NCBI GenBank assembly: GCA_017469785.1
Contig: JAFUFU010000003.1
Location: forward strand, 1 to 64,000
Source: Treponema sp.
Lineage (GTDB): Bacteria; Spirochaetota; Spirochaetia; Treponematales; Treponemataceae
Direction: 5' to 3'
Length of the DNA: 64,000 nt
Part shown: in pieces, positions 25,295-34,291 of the stretch
How the letters are laid out: each line of letters starts with the position of its first letter
Numbering within the stretch: position 1 is the stretch's first letter
Program-made: the position numbers and the translations under genes
The notes under the pieces: generated by a model
Databases searched by the model: none
What the model saw: only the letters and a program-made list of their open reading frames with translations
Told to the model about the DNA's origin: nothing

Positions 25295-26464
25295 ATGGCT
25301 AGAGTCTACAATTTTAGTGCTGGTCCTTCTTGCTTGCCGGAAGAAGTTTTGAATGAATGTGCGGCAGAAATGCTTGATTATAAAGGAACAGGTCAGTCCG
25401 TAATGGAGATGAGCCACCGCTCAAAGGCTTACGAGCCAATCATTCAGGACGCAGAGGCTATGGTCCGCAAATTGATGAAAGTTCCTGAGAACTACAAGGT
25501 TCTTTTCGTTCAGGGCGGCGGAAGCACACAGTTCGCAATGGTCGCTCAGAACCTGGGTATCAAAAACAAGAAAGCCGCTTACATCGAGACTGGCGTTTGG
25601 GCAAAAAAAGCTGCCGCTGAGGCAAAAAAACTTGGAATCGCCGTTGACGTAATCGCTTCTTCAAAAGACAAGAATTATTCTTACATCCCGAAAGTTGAGA
25701 AAGTTACCGGCGACTACGACTATGTTTACGTCTGCTTCAACAACACAATCATGGGAACTCACTACGAGTACATCCCGGAGACAGGCGACATTCCTTTGGT
25801 CGCAGATATTTCTTCTTGCGTTTTGAGCGAGCCTCTTGATGTCTCAAAATTCGGTTTGCTTTTCGCTGGCGCACAGAAAAACTTGGCTCCAGCTGGCGTT
25901 ACTTTGGTAATCGTCCGCGAAGACTTGATTCCTGAAGCCTCTGACTGCTTGCCGGGAACACCGACAATGCTCGCTTACAAAACCCACGCTGACAACGGAA
26001 GCATGTACAATACACCGCCATGCTACACAATCTATGTTTTGGGAAAAGTCCTTCACTGGATTGAAAAGAACGGCGGAGCGGAAGGAATGCTCAAACGAAA
26101 CAAGGAAAAGGCTGATTACCTCTACGACTTCCTTGACTCAAGCGATTTCTATCACGCGACAACAGAAAAGGGAAGCCGCTCTCTGATGAACGTTCCTTTC
26201 CTCACAAAATACTCTACAGCCGAGACAGCAGCCGCTGGAAAGAAAGACGAGGCTGACCGCTCTGACGCAGAAAAAGCCGCTCTCGCAAAAGAGAAGGAAA
26301 TCAACGACAAGTTCGTTAAGGAAGCCGCCGCTCAAGGCCTCGTAAACCTCAAAGGTCACCGCCTGGTTGGCGGAATGCGAGCCTCAATCTACAACGCAAT
26401 GACTCTGGACGGAGTCAAAGCATTGGTTGAGTTCATGAAAAAATTCGCCGAGGCTAATAAATAA
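25295..26464 (+). CDS. serC: Phosphoserine aminotransferase
   Basis: A PLP enzyme of 389 residues converting 3-phosphohydroxypyruvate and glutamate to phosphoserine and 2-oxoglutarate. Landmarks are YNFSAGPSCLPEEVL, GGGSTQFAM, the PLP lysine in FAGAQKNLAPAG and the C-terminal NLKGHRLVGGMRASIYNA. The family is about 360 residues; the excess is a charged Ala/Lys/Glu-rich insertion near 307-340 (after FLTKYST) before the conserved end. AAAGGGG precedes the ATG. It is followed by serA across a palindromic element. Confidence 0.95.
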   Translation: MARVYNFSAGPSCLPEEVLNECAAEMLDYKGTGQSVMEMSHRSKAYEPIIQDAEAMVRKLMKVPENYKVLFVQGGGSTQFAMVAQNLGIKNKKAAYIETGVWAKKAAAEAKKLGIAVDVIASSKDKNYSYIPKVEKVTGDYDYVYVCFNNTIMGTHYEYIPETGDIPLVADISSCVLSEPLDVSKFGLLFAGAQKNLAPAGVTLVIVREDLIPEASDCLPGTPTMLAYKTHADNGSMYNTPPCYTIYVLGKVLHWIEKNGGAEGMLKRNKEKADYLYDFLDSSDFYHATTEKGSRSLMNVPFLTKYSTAETAAAGKKDEADRSDAEKAALAKEKEINDKFVKEAAAQGLVNLKGHRLVGGMRASIYNAMTLDGVKALVEFMKKFAEANK

Positions 26465-26466
26465 AA

Positions 26467-26618
26467 AAATTCCTCACAGAGGCACAGAGTTCACAGAGAA
26501 TGTTCTGATATATCGGGTTTTACACCTCAAACTCGTCGTTTGAAATACAGCAAGTTTTAGGTGTGGAGTTTCCCATACGAAAAGCTCTCTGTGCGCTCCT
26601 AAACTCTGTGAGGAATTT
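26467..26618. repeat. CACAGAG-type palindromic element (copy 2)
   Basis: 152 bp with perfect 15-bp inverted ends AAATTCCTCACAGAG and CTCTGTGAGGAATTT. Subterminal CACAGAG/CTCTGTG units repeat at 10-12 base steps, and there is an inner stem ACACCT/AGGTGT. It fills the serC-serA gap and ends two bases before the serA leader with its AAGGAG. Confidence 0.85.
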
Positions 26619-26636
26619 AATCAAGGAGAACAAATT

Positions 26637-27815
26637 ATGTACAAGATTCAGACACTTAATAAAATCAGTTCAATCGGCTTGGAGAACTTTCCACGCGATT
26701 CTTATGAGATTGCTACCGACATCAACAATCCGGACGCAATCCTTGTCCGCTCTGCTGACATGCACTCAATGGAGCTTCCTGCAAGCGTAAAGGCCGTAGG
26801 ACGAGCCGGTGCCGGCGTAAACAACATTCCTTGCGAGGAGCTTGCCGCTAAGGGCGTTGTCGTATTCAACACACCGGGAGCTAACGCAAACGCAGTAAAA
26901 GAGCTTGTTATCCTCGGTCTTCTGCTTTCTAGCCGACCAGCCGTTGCTGCAAACAAGTGGGTTGCAGGACTTGCCGGAAAAGGCGACGAGATTCCCGCCC
27001 TGGCAGAAAAAGGCAAATCTCAGTTCGTCGGTCCTGAGCTTAAAGGAAAAACTTTGGGCGTTATCGGTCTTGGCGCAATCGGAGCACTGGTCGCAAACAC
27101 GGCAATCGCCCTTGGCATGAACGTTATCGGTTACGATCCTTTCCTTTCTGTAAAGGCAGCCCTGGCCCTCGACCGCAACGTAAAGATTTCTGATACCCTC
27201 GAAGGCGTCTACACAAAATCTGACTACATCACGGTTCATGTTCCGCAGACAAACGACACAAAGGGCATGATTAACGCTTCTTCAATCAAAACAATGAAAG
27301 ACGGCGTTCGCATCGTGAACTTTGCTCGCGGCGGACTGGTCAACAACGCTGACATTCTGGCAGCCCTCGCTTCTGGAAAAGTCGCAACCCTCATCACAGA
27401 CTTCGCTGACGAAGAGCTTATGAAGTGCGACAAGGTAATCTGCCTGCCACATCTTGGCGCTTCAACTCCGGAGGCTGAGGACAATTGTGCTGTCATGGCG
27501 GTTCAGGAACTTCGTGACTTCCTTGAATCAGGTGAAATCCGAAATTCAGTAAACTTCCCGAAGACATTCCTGAACAACGAGACACCGGCTGGCGGAACCC
27601 GACTCTGCATCGCCCACAAAAACGTTCCGAACATGATTGCTCAGTTCACCACAGTTTTGGGCAACGCAAAACTCAACATCTCTGGAATGGTTGATCAGAA
27701 CAAAAATGATTTGGCCTACTGTCTCATTGATGTTGACGGAAAAGTTGAGGGTGAAGCGCTCAAAGCGCTCGAAGCTATTGATGGCGTAATCAAAGTTCGC
27801 CCGATTTATGCATAA
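26637..27815 (+). CDS. serA: D-3-phosphoglycerate dehydrogenase
   Basis: 392 residues; oxidises 3-phosphoglycerate with NAD+ at the start of serine synthesis. It has a substrate domain, NAD-binding GVIGLGAIGALVANTA, ARGGLVNNADIL, and a catalytic HLGASTPEAEDN histidine region. A C-terminal ACT domain (about 320-392) suggests allosteric control. AAGGAG precedes the ATG. It lies downstream of serC in the same direction, separated by a palindromic element that could tune or uncouple expression. NAD dependence makes a Rex link plausible. Confidence 0.95.
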   Translation: MYKIQTLNKISSIGLENFPRDSYEIATDINNPDAILVRSADMHSMELPASVKAVGRAGAGVNNIPCEELAAKGVVVFNTPGANANAVKELVILGLLLSSRPAVAANKWVAGLAGKGDEIPALAEKGKSQFVGPELKGKTLGVIGLGAIGALVANTAIALGMNVIGYDPFLSVKAALALDRNVKISDTLEGVYTKSDYITVHVPQTNDTKGMINASSIKTMKDGVRIVNFARGGLVNNADILAALASGKVATLITDFADEELMKCDKVICLPHLGASTPEAEDNCAVMAVQELRDFLESGEIRNSVNFPKTFLNNETPAGGTRLCIAHKNVPNMIAQFTTVLGNAKLNISGMVDQNKNDLAYCLIDVDGKVEGEALKALEAIDGVIKVRPIYA

Positions 27816-27824
27816 ATTGAAGAG

Positions 27825-27910
27825 GGGAGGGGAAAGGCCTTTCCCCCGTGCCGCACTTTGTTGCGTCACCCCCCCCATTCTCCTAGGGGCTTCGCCCCTA
27901 AAACCCCCTA
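27825..27910. repeat. G/C-rich hairpin repeat after serA (type also found in the histidine kinase gene)
   Basis: Contains GGGGAAAGGCCTTTCCCC, a middle hairpin around GCCGCAC-TTTGTT-GCGTCAC and AGGGGCTTCGCCCCT, then ACCCCCTA. The order and sequence match 52104-52181 (AAGGGGAAAGCCTTCCCC, CTTCTCCTGGGGATTCC, CCCCAAGCCCCTG), so these are two copies of one family. Confidence 0.7.
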
Positions 27911-27972
27911 ATCGCTGCACGGCCTTCCTTTTCTTGCTGTGTGGCATTTTTTTTGGAGAAAAGATTAGTTTT

Positions 27973-28629
27973 TTAAATCAGTTCCGCTGGTTTTTCAATC
28001 ACAAAATCAGCGGCATTTTCCTTGAATTCTTCCAGATTTCCGTAGCCCCAGAGGACGGCACAGCATGGAACCTTGTTTTTGTGTGCGCCGATAATGTCAT
28101 GCTTGCGGTCGCCAATCATAAGAATTTGGCCGGCCTGCACCTGGCTTTCAAGGCCTGCACTTTTTATGACGTGCTCAATGATTTTTGCCTTTTCGCTTCT
28201 GGTTTCTTCAATGTCAGCCCCGCCCACGAATTCAAAGAAGTGAGTTAGTTCAAATTTTTCAAGGATGCGGTTCGTGTAGATTTCAGGTTTGCTTGTGGCG
28301 ACAAAAAGCTTCCTGCCCTGGGATTTGAGTGCGGTCAGGCTTTCTCGGATCCCCGGATAGACAGAATTTTCAAAAAGACCTTTTTCGGCAAAATATTCCC
28401 GGTACTTTTTCATGGCTTCCCGTGCCTTTTTTGGAGAAAAGCCGAAAAATTCCTGAAATGAATCCATGAGAGGCGGTCCGATGAATTTTCGCAGGCTTGA
28501 ATCAGGAATGTCAGTGATTCCGTATTGTGCCAAAGCGTAACGGGCCGAATTAATAATTCCCGGAGCAGATTCAGTAAGGGTTCCGTCAAGGTCAAAAAAA
28601 AGATGTGTATACGAGGAAAGTTGTTTCAT
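27973..28629 (-). CDS. HAD-family phosphatase (phosphoglycolate phosphatase-like)
   Basis: 218 residues from ATG 28629; an upstream in-frame start at 28659 lies inside a repeat. HAD motif I is FFDLDGTLTES with both aspartates, motif II VATSKPE, the motif III lysine lies in the segment before the hydrolase core end, and motif IV is MIGDRKHDIIGA. The cap sequence fits the Gph/PpaX subgroup. Substrate could be phosphoglycolate, pyrophosphate or another small phosphate ester. It stands alone on the minus strand between two repeat-rich spacers. Confidence 0.85.
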   Translation of the reverse strand: MKQLSSYTHLFFDLDGTLTESAPGIINSARYALAQYGITDIPDSSLRKFIGPPLMDSFQEFFGFSPKKAREAMKKYREYFAEKGLFENSVYPGIRESLTALKSQGRKLFVATSKPEIYTNRILEKFELTHFFEFVGGADIEETRSEKAKIIEHVIKSAGLESQVQAGQILMIGDRKHDIIGAHKNKVPCCAVLWGYGNLEEFKENAADFVIEKPAELI

Positions 28630-28643
28630 AAGTCTAAAAAAAT

Positions 28644-28745
28644 AACCACAGATGAACACAGATTAAAATTTTGAACTAAGAAAGGCGTTCGTGTCAATAC
28701 GAAAGCGTTTAATAAAAACATATATAATCTGTGTAATCTGTGGTT
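28644..28745. repeat. CACAGAT-type palindromic element
   Basis: 102 bp. The left arm is AACCACAGATGAACACAGAT plus TA and the right arm is TAATCTGTGTAATCTGTGG plus TT, near-perfect inverted repeats with about 10-base internal periodicity. It sits directly upstream of the HAD gene start. Same architecture as the CACAGAG and CGCAGAT elements. Confidence 0.8.
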
Positions 28746-28771
28746 TCAATAAGTTGTTTTTCTAATACCCT

Positions 28772-28909
28772 TAGTGATGAAACAGTCGAACAAAAATTAC
28801 ATCCATGTAATTTTTGATTCGTACGAGAATTTTCGTTCCGAAAATTCTCTCTTTGCTTATCACCCACATCCATGTGGGCATTATCTTACAAACTAGTGAT
28901 GGAACAGTC
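28772..28909. repeat. Multi-hairpin element with flanking direct repeat at the AICAR transformylase 3' end
   Basis: A 16-base direct repeat, TAGTGATGAAACAGTC (28772) and TAGTGATGGAACAGTC (28894), flanks three hairpins: CAAAAATTACA/TGTAATTTTTG (28791-28816), GAGAATTTTC/GAAAATTCTC (28825-28849) and CCCACAT/ATGTGGG (28863-28878). The second direct repeat is the last codons of the transformylase gene, so this looks like a target duplication or a displaced gene end. Confidence 0.7.
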
Positions 28910-30065
28910 TTATGCCGTTAAAGCACATTACCATGTTGTACTTGTCGGCGGTTTCGATTACCTGATCGTCACGGACACTTCCGCCTGGTTGTGCTACTAC
29001 TGTGACTCCGCTTTTTCTTGCCCGCTCGATGTTGTCCCCGAACGGGAAGAATGCGTCGCTTCCGACGGCGACATTTGTGTTTTTGTCAAGCCAAGCCCGT
29101 TTTTCTTCCCGGGTGAAGACTTCCGGCTTGACCTTGAAAATGTTCTGCCATTTGCCTTCTGCAAGGACATCCTCGTATTCTTCGCCGATGTAAACGTCGA
29201 TTGCGTTGTCACGGTCTGCCCGCTTGATTCCGTCGACGAACTGTAGGCCCAGGACTTTCGGGCTCTGGCGGAGCCACCAGTTGTCGGCTTTCTGACCTGC
29301 AAGGCGGATACAGTGAACGCGGCTCTGCTGGCCTGCTCCGATACCGATTGCCTGACCGTCTTTGACGTAGCAGACTGAGTTTGACTGGGTGTATTTGAGA
29401 GTGATGAGGGCGATGATAAGATTATGTTTGTCGTCCTCACTGAGATTTTTGTTTTTTGTAACGATGTTTGAAAGGCAAGACTCGTCGATTTTAAGGAAGT
29501 TGTGTCCCTGCTCGAATTTAACGCCGAAAACCTGTTTTACTTCTGTTGCAGGAGGAACGTAGTTCGGGTCAATCTGAATGACGCAGTAATTTCCGCCTTT
29601 TTTTGCCTTGAGGATTTCAAGTGCTTTTGCGGAATATCCCGGGGCTACGATACCGTCAGAAACTTCTTTTTTGATAAGTAGAGCCGTGGCCTCGTCACAT
29701 TCATCGCTGAGAGAAATGAAATCGCCGAAAGAACTCATACGGTCAGCTCCGCGGGCACGGGCATAAGCTGCTGCCAGCGGAGTGAGCTCAACGCCGTCAG
29801 TGAAGTAAATGGCTTTGAGCGTGTCGCTCAAAGGTTTACCAACGGCGGCTCCTGCAGGACTTACGTGCTTGAAGCTTGTTGCGGCAGGAAGACCTGTGGC
29901 CTCTTTAAGTTCTTTTACAAGCTGCCAGCCGTTCAAAGCGTCCAGCAAATTGATATATCCCGGTCGGCCGTTCAAAACTTCGATTGGAAGGTCGCCTTCA
30001 TCTACATAAACCCGAGCCGGTTTCTGATTCGGGTTGCATCCGTATTTTAATTCAAGTTCTTTCAT
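28893..30065 (-). CDS. Stand-alone AICAR transformylase (PurH C-terminal activity)
   Basis: 390 residues from ATG 30065. It transfers a formyl group from 10-formyl-THF to AICAR, the ninth purine synthesis step. Landmarks are ATSFKHVSPAGAAVG, LKYTQSNSVCYV (catalytic lysine region), GIGAGQQSRVH, SDAFFPFGDNIERA and the terminal FNGIRLFHH. The N-terminal MGS/IMP cyclohydrolase domain of ordinary bifunctional PurH (about 510 residues) is absent, so cyclisation must be done by a separate protein. A TTG upstream start at 30104 is less likely. Its last codons are duplicated 107 bases downstream. Confidence 0.88.
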   Translation of the reverse strand: MKELELKYGCNPNQKPARVYVDEGDLPIEVLNGRPGYINLLDALNGWQLVKELKEATGLPAATSFKHVSPAGAAVGKPLSDTLKAIYFTDGVELTPLAAAYARARGADRMSSFGDFISLSDECDEATALLIKKEVSDGIVAPGYSAKALEILKAKKGGNYCVIQIDPNYVPPATEVKQVFGVKFEQGHNFLKIDESCLSNIVTKNKNLSEDDKHNLIIALITLKYTQSNSVCYVKDGQAIGIGAGQQSRVHCIRLAGQKADNWWLRQSPKVLGLQFVDGIKRADRDNAIDVYIGEEYEDVLAEGKWQNIFKVKPEVFTREEKRAWLDKNTNVAVGSDAFFPFGDNIERARKSGVTVVAQPGGSVRDDQVIETADKYNMVMCFNGIRLFHH

Positions 30066-30118
30066 ATTAAATAGAAGAATAGCGGAAAAAAGCAATGTTT
30101 TCAATTCTTTTTAAGATA

Positions 30119-30148
30119 TTGACTGTTATTCTTTATTTGTGCTATGAC
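30119..30148 (+). promoter_or_regulatory. Promoter of the S41-like lipoprotein gene
   Basis: TTGACT (30119-30124), an 18-base spacer and TATGAC (30143-30148). Seven bases later is the A of the ATG, so the mRNA would be leaderless; no Shine-Dalgarno exists. Confidence 0.6.
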
Positions 30149-30154
30149 TGATTC

Positions 30155-31825
30155 ATGAAAAAGTTTTCACATGGTATCGTTGCCGTTTCTGCACTTTTGT
30201 TTGCTGGCTGTGCTTCCTCAAAAACTGCTTATAAAGAATATTATCCTGAACCCGAAGAAATTATTGCGAACGCGGTCAAAGTTGAGCCTTGCGAGTGGAA
30301 GGAAATCGTAAATCCCTATGAAAAATTTGAGTATGTCGAGAAGATTTCGACAGAACAACTTGAAAGCGACCTTGATATGCTGTGCTACCTGCTCAGAACG
30401 GCTTACGCGGGGTATGACAAGTCTTGTGAGCGGGGATTAAACCTTGAAGAGCTTGAACAGAATGTGAAAAATCGGTTTGATGAGAAAGAAATTTCTGTCG
30501 AGGCTTTTTTTGAGGCTGTGAAAGACGAACTTTCTGGCAAAATTCAAGATACGCACTTTTCCATGCAGCTGAATTACTGGTTCTGGCATTTTTGTGATAA
30601 ATACATCGTCTATTATTCGGACATTTTCGTGCAGAAAACAGGCGATTCGTTTGAAGTATGTGAAATCGGCGAGAAATCTGAGAAATTTGGAATCAAAAAG
30701 GGCGAGAAATATGACGGCGATATGAAAAATCTTTTCTATTATCCAGCGAAGGGCAGCGAAGTTTACAGAATCGGCGAAATCGCAAAGGCCCGGCTTCCTT
30801 CATATTCAATGATGTACAAAGAGGGTGATGATAAAATCAATGTGTTCCCTGCGGAAGAAAAAACATTCACCGTTCAGATTGGCGGAAAAAAGCGTGAAAT
30901 TGTCGTAAAATCCGAAGTTCCGGTAAGCATAAGGGAAACCGTCCGTTACGGCGAAAAGGAAACCGAAGATTCGGCATATATTTCTCTGAGCCATTTTATG
31001 CCGCCCGAATCTGATTCCGTGTACAGAAAGGGGAGCGACCGAAATTTCACAAGATTCATGGAAGCAGCATCCAAATTCCAAGGAAAAAAGAACCTGATTG
31101 TAGATTTGAGAAGCAACAGTGGTGGAAACAGCAATTATGGCGATAAATTCTTCACGCGCTTGTATGTTCCCCAAAGTGATGGGCTTGAAGAAGATGATTT
31201 GAAAAGGTATTCGGACGGAATCGCGTTGAAAGTGTGGATCAAAAATGATTTTGTCTTTCCTTTGTCGTTTCTTTCACCTGCAAATTCGCAGAATGCTTTG
31301 ATGTGGGGAAGCCTATTCTACGCCAGCAAAAAAGAGGATTTGAAATATGCCAAGAAAATTGTCGCTTTTCAGAAAAAATCTCCATGCAAAATCACTTACA
31401 ATTCTGAATTCGCCACGCCTAAAATTGCAGAGCAGGCTCTTCCCGCCCCAGAAAAACCTGCTTTTACAGGCAAACTGATTATAATCATAGACCGAAATTC
31501 TGCTTCCGCAAGTGAGCTTTTCATACAGAACGCAAAAAATATTTTCGGCTCTCAATGCCTGGTTGTGGGCGAAAATTCTACCGGCTGCATTGAATACGGC
31601 TCTGTTTTTCTGTACAGGCTTCCCGAATCCAAAATTTTCGTGAGCATTTCTTCTATGGATTTGTCCGGAAATCTCTCAAATATCGAAAACTGGCATGGCG
31701 AGGGCTTCGGAATGTACCCCGAAATCTGGTCATGCGGCGCAGACTTGCTCGACACGCTTGTTTTTGTGACTGGAGATAAAAAGTTGCGCGATAAAATTCC
31801 CAATATCGAGTGGGCATTGCAGTAA
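30155..31825 (+). CDS. Lipoprotein with S41 peptidase-like domain
   Basis: 556 residues. The lipoprotein signal ends in LLFAGC (lipobox). An N-terminal helical region is followed by a segment (LSGKIQDTHFSM) resembling the start of S41 tail-specific proteases. NLIVDLRSNSGGNSNYGD and IIIIDRNSASASELFIQNA (serine nucleophile region) follow. A canonical PDZ domain is not evident. It may be a cell-envelope protease or a binding protein derived from one. The gene is single, and its promoter implies a leaderless transcript. Confidence 0.78.
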   Translation: MKKFSHGIVAVSALLFAGCASSKTAYKEYYPEPEEIIANAVKVEPCEWKEIVNPYEKFEYVEKISTEQLESDLDMLCYLLRTAYAGYDKSCERGLNLEELEQNVKNRFDEKEISVEAFFEAVKDELSGKIQDTHFSMQLNYWFWHFCDKYIVYYSDIFVQKTGDSFEVCEIGEKSEKFGIKKGEKYDGDMKNLFYYPAKGSEVYRIGEIAKARLPSYSMMYKEGDDKINVFPAEEKTFTVQIGGKKREIVVKSEVPVSIRETVRYGEKETEDSAYISLSHFMPPESDSVYRKGSDRNFTRFMEAASKFQGKKNLIVDLRSNSGGNSNYGDKFFTRLYVPQSDGLEEDDLKRYSDGIALKVWIKNDFVFPLSFLSPANSQNALMWGSLFYASKKEDLKYAKKIVAFQKKSPCKITYNSEFATPKIAEQALPAPEKPAFTGKLIIIIDRNSASASELFIQNAKNIFGSQCLVVGENSTGCIEYGSVFLYRLPESKIFVSISSMDLSGNLSNIENWHGEGFGMYPEIWSCGADLLDTLVFVTGDKKLRDKIPNIEWALQ

Positions 31826-31872
31826 AATCCATGAAAATCATTTAAAAAGTCTTTTTTAAACGCGGAATTCTG

Positions 31873-31900
31873 TTGACAGCGGATTGTTTTGCTGTATAAT
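31873..31900 (+). promoter_or_regulatory. Promoter of the sugar-operon LacI gene
   Basis: TTGACA (31873-31878), a 16-base spacer and TATAAT (31895-31900), both boxes perfect. The ATG is 13 bases after the -10 box; the sequence between contains AACTAGTT, a short palindrome, but no Shine-Dalgarno. Confidence 0.8.
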
Positions 31901-31912
31901 GTAACTAGTTTT

Positions 31913-32926
31913 ATGAAAGCAGTTTCAAAGCAAGCAACAATTTATGATGTCGCTCGATTGGCTGGAGTCAGTTCCGCTACGGTTTCCCGTGTCCTTAATG
32001 AACCGGACAGGGTTGCCGTGGAAAAGCGTGAGCGCGTTCAGTCAGCCATAAAAGAACTGAATTTCGTCCCAAAAGCTGATGCTGTGGCAAAGGCCCGAAG
32101 CTCCTACAAAAAAATCGGCGTTGTGGCTCCTTTTTTCACCCAGCCGTCTTTCATGGAGCGTTTAAGGGGCGTGGCTTCTGTTTTGAGCGCGGAGCATTAT
32201 GAGCTGGTGGTTTACTCAATCGATACTGAGGAGAACCTTGCGAACTATGTCCAGATGCTGGTGAATACGCAGCGCGTTGACGGCCTGATTCTCCTTTGTG
32301 TAAGGGTTTCTGATGATGTTTTGGATTTGCTTCGCGGGGCGAGCTTTCCTGTCTGTTTCGTTGAGAACGAATATGAAGATTTTGATTGCGTGGTCGTTCA
32401 CAACTTGAAGGGCGGCCAGAAAGCAGCTGAATTTTTGAGCGATGCTGGTTGCGTGCGGCCAGGTTTCATCGGTGAAAAATCTACGCTTTCTTATGCCGTG
32501 AACGCTACGGAAGAGCGGCTTCAGGGATTTAAATTTTATTTCGCCAATAACGGGATCATAATCCCTGAAAATCATATTTGGCTTGGAGATTTTCTTGCGG
32601 GAAATCTTGACGAGGGAATCAATCAGTTTTTGAGCCAAAAAGATTTGCCTGACGGAGTTTTCTGTTCCAGCGATGTGATTGCGGCGCGTTTTATCAGAAT
32701 CGCTTTGAGCCGGGGGATTTCAATTCCCGGAAAAATCAAGGTGATTGGCTTCGATAACATCGACATCGCTGACTACATTGGGCTTACGTCTGTGAATCAG
32801 AATCTGGAGGAGTCTGGCAGAATGGCGGCTCGTCTGGTTTTGGAGAGAATTAGGGACAGAGAGCGCGGAAGCGTTGTAATGCGGGTTCCTATCTCCGTAA
32901 TTAAAAGGGAAACGACCGGTAAATAG
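31913..32926 (+). CDS. LacI-family regulator of the sugar operon
   Basis: 337 residues from ATG 31913 (a TTG at 31889 overlaps the -10 box and is rejected). The DNA-binding head is ATIYDVARLAGVSSATVSRVLN with hinge segment; the effector domain is of the periplasmic-binding type. It heads the operon of importer, amylosucrase-like enzyme, GH65-phosphoglucomutase and fructokinase and very likely controls it in response to the imported sugar. A near-consensus promoter and very short leader suggest it is made constitutively or autoregulated. Confidence 0.88.
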   Translation: MKAVSKQATIYDVARLAGVSSATVSRVLNEPDRVAVEKRERVQSAIKELNFVPKADAVAKARSSYKKIGVVAPFFTQPSFMERLRGVASVLSAEHYELVVYSIDTEENLANYVQMLVNTQRVDGLILLCVRVSDDVLDLLRGASFPVCFVENEYEDFDCVVVHNLKGGQKAAEFLSDAGCVRPGFIGEKSTLSYAVNATEERLQGFKFYFANNGIIIPENHIWLGDFLAGNLDEGINQFLSQKDLPDGVFCSSDVIAARFIRIALSRGISIPGKIKVIGFDNIDIADYIGLTSVNQNLEESGRMAARLVLERIRDRERGSVVMRVPISVIKRETTGK

Positions 32927-32972
32927 TCCGGCTTTTATAGATTTTTATTTCGGCATGCTTAAAGGGGGCTGT

Positions 32973-34286
32973 ATGAAAAAAATTACAAAAATTGGAAATG
33001 TGGCAAAAATTTCTGCTGCTTGTGCTGCGATTGCACTTCTCGTCCTTAACACGGGATGCAATGAGAAGAAAGCTGCTTCAACTGCAAAGGCTGATGACGG
33101 AACAGTCCGAATCGAAGGCTCTTTCCGCGGTGAGGAAGAGGCTCGCTTTCAGGAAATCATCAAGATTTTCAACGAGCAGAATCCTCAGTTCCACGTAACC
33201 TACGAGGGAAGCCCTGATTTTGAGGTTCAGATTCAGGTTGAGACTCAGGCAAATACTCCGCCGGACATCGCGGCTCTTCCTCAGCCAGGAACGATGAAAC
33301 GCTTTGCGGATGCGGGTTATCTTAAGCCGCTTGATTCGGAAGTCATCGCCGCGATTGACGCAAACTATGCTCCGGTCTGGAAGGAACTTGGTTCTTACAA
33401 GGGGAATGTCTACGGCGTATTCCATCGCGTGAACGCAAAGAGCTTTGTCTGGTACAATAAAAAAGAATGGGCTAAACGCGGCTACACAGTTCCGACAACC
33501 TGGGATGAGCTTCGTGCCCTTGAGGAAAAAATGGTCGCTGACGGCGTTACTCCATGGACTGTTGGATTTGAATCAGCTGCCGCTACAGGTTGGCCTGGAA
33601 CAGACTGGCTTGAGGACATGATGCTCCGCACTGCAGGTCCGGATGTTTACGACAAATGGGTAAATCATGAGATTAAATTCAATGATGCGGCTGTTTTGAA
33701 TGCTCTTAAATACTGTGGCGAAATCTTCCTGAACAACAAATATGTTTACGGTGGCTCTGCAAACATCGTTTCTTTGAACTATGGCGACAGCATCAAACCG
33801 CTTTTCGAGAATCCTCCGAAGGCAATGATGAACCGTCAGGGCAACTTCATCACAGGCTTCATGCAGCAGGAAATTCAGGACAATCTTGAAGAGAATGTGG
33901 GTGTATTCGCTCTTCCTGGCGTTGATGCAAAATGGGGAACACCTGTTCTTGGTGGCGGTGATCAGTTCGTAGCTTTCACGGACAAGCCGGGCGTAAAAGA
34001 ATTCATGGAATTCCTTACAAAATGGGAGGCTTGCGCTCCATGGGCAAGAATCGGTGGCGCTCTCTTCCCTCACAAAAATCAGAATTTTGCTGACTACGGA
34101 AACAGCCTTGAGCGTGAAATCGCAAAAGTCCTTGTAAATGCAAGCGTATTCCGATTCGATGCATCAGACCTCATGCCTACAGAAGTAGGTTCAGGCTCAT
34201 TCTGGACGGGAATGGTCAACTATGTAACTGGTGCTGAAGACGCCGAGACTTGTCTTAAAGTAATCGACGAGACTTGGCCTCAGTAA
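32973..34286 (+). CDS. Sugar ABC transporter substrate-binding lipoprotein
   Basis: 437 residues from ATG 32973 with AAGGGGG upstream. The signal peptide ends in VLNTGC (lipobox). The fold is that of family 1 extracellular solute-binding proteins, with EIIKIFNEQNPQFHVTYEGS, PDIAALPQPGTMKRFAD and a CUT1-like distribution of aromatic residues. It captures the substrate in the periplasm for the two permeases downstream. A 154-bp palindromic element separates it from them, which may help make binding protein in excess of permease. Confidence 0.9.
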   Translation: MKKITKIGNVAKISAACAAIALLVLNTGCNEKKAASTAKADDGTVRIEGSFRGEEEARFQEIIKIFNEQNPQFHVTYEGSPDFEVQIQVETQANTPPDIAALPQPGTMKRFADAGYLKPLDSEVIAAIDANYAPVWKELGSYKGNVYGVFHRVNAKSFVWYNKKEWAKRGYTVPTTWDELRALEEKMVADGVTPWTVGFESAAATGWPGTDWLEDMMLRTAGPDVYDKWVNHEIKFNDAAVLNALKYCGEIFLNNKYVYGGSANIVSLNYGDSIKPLFENPPKAMMNRQGNFITGFMQQEIQDNLEENVGVFALPGVDAKWGTPVLGGGDQFVAFTDKPGVKEFMEFLTKWEACAPWARIGGALFPHKNQNFADYGNSLEREIAKVLVNASVFRFDASDLMPTEVGSGSFWTGMVNYVTGAEDAETCLKVIDETWPQ

Positions 34287-34291
34287 TGTGA

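Noticed and set aside
26467..26618. CRISPR-like repeats (CACAGAG units)
   Set aside because: Units are 7-mers in inverted arms without regular spacers; no cas genes in the window.
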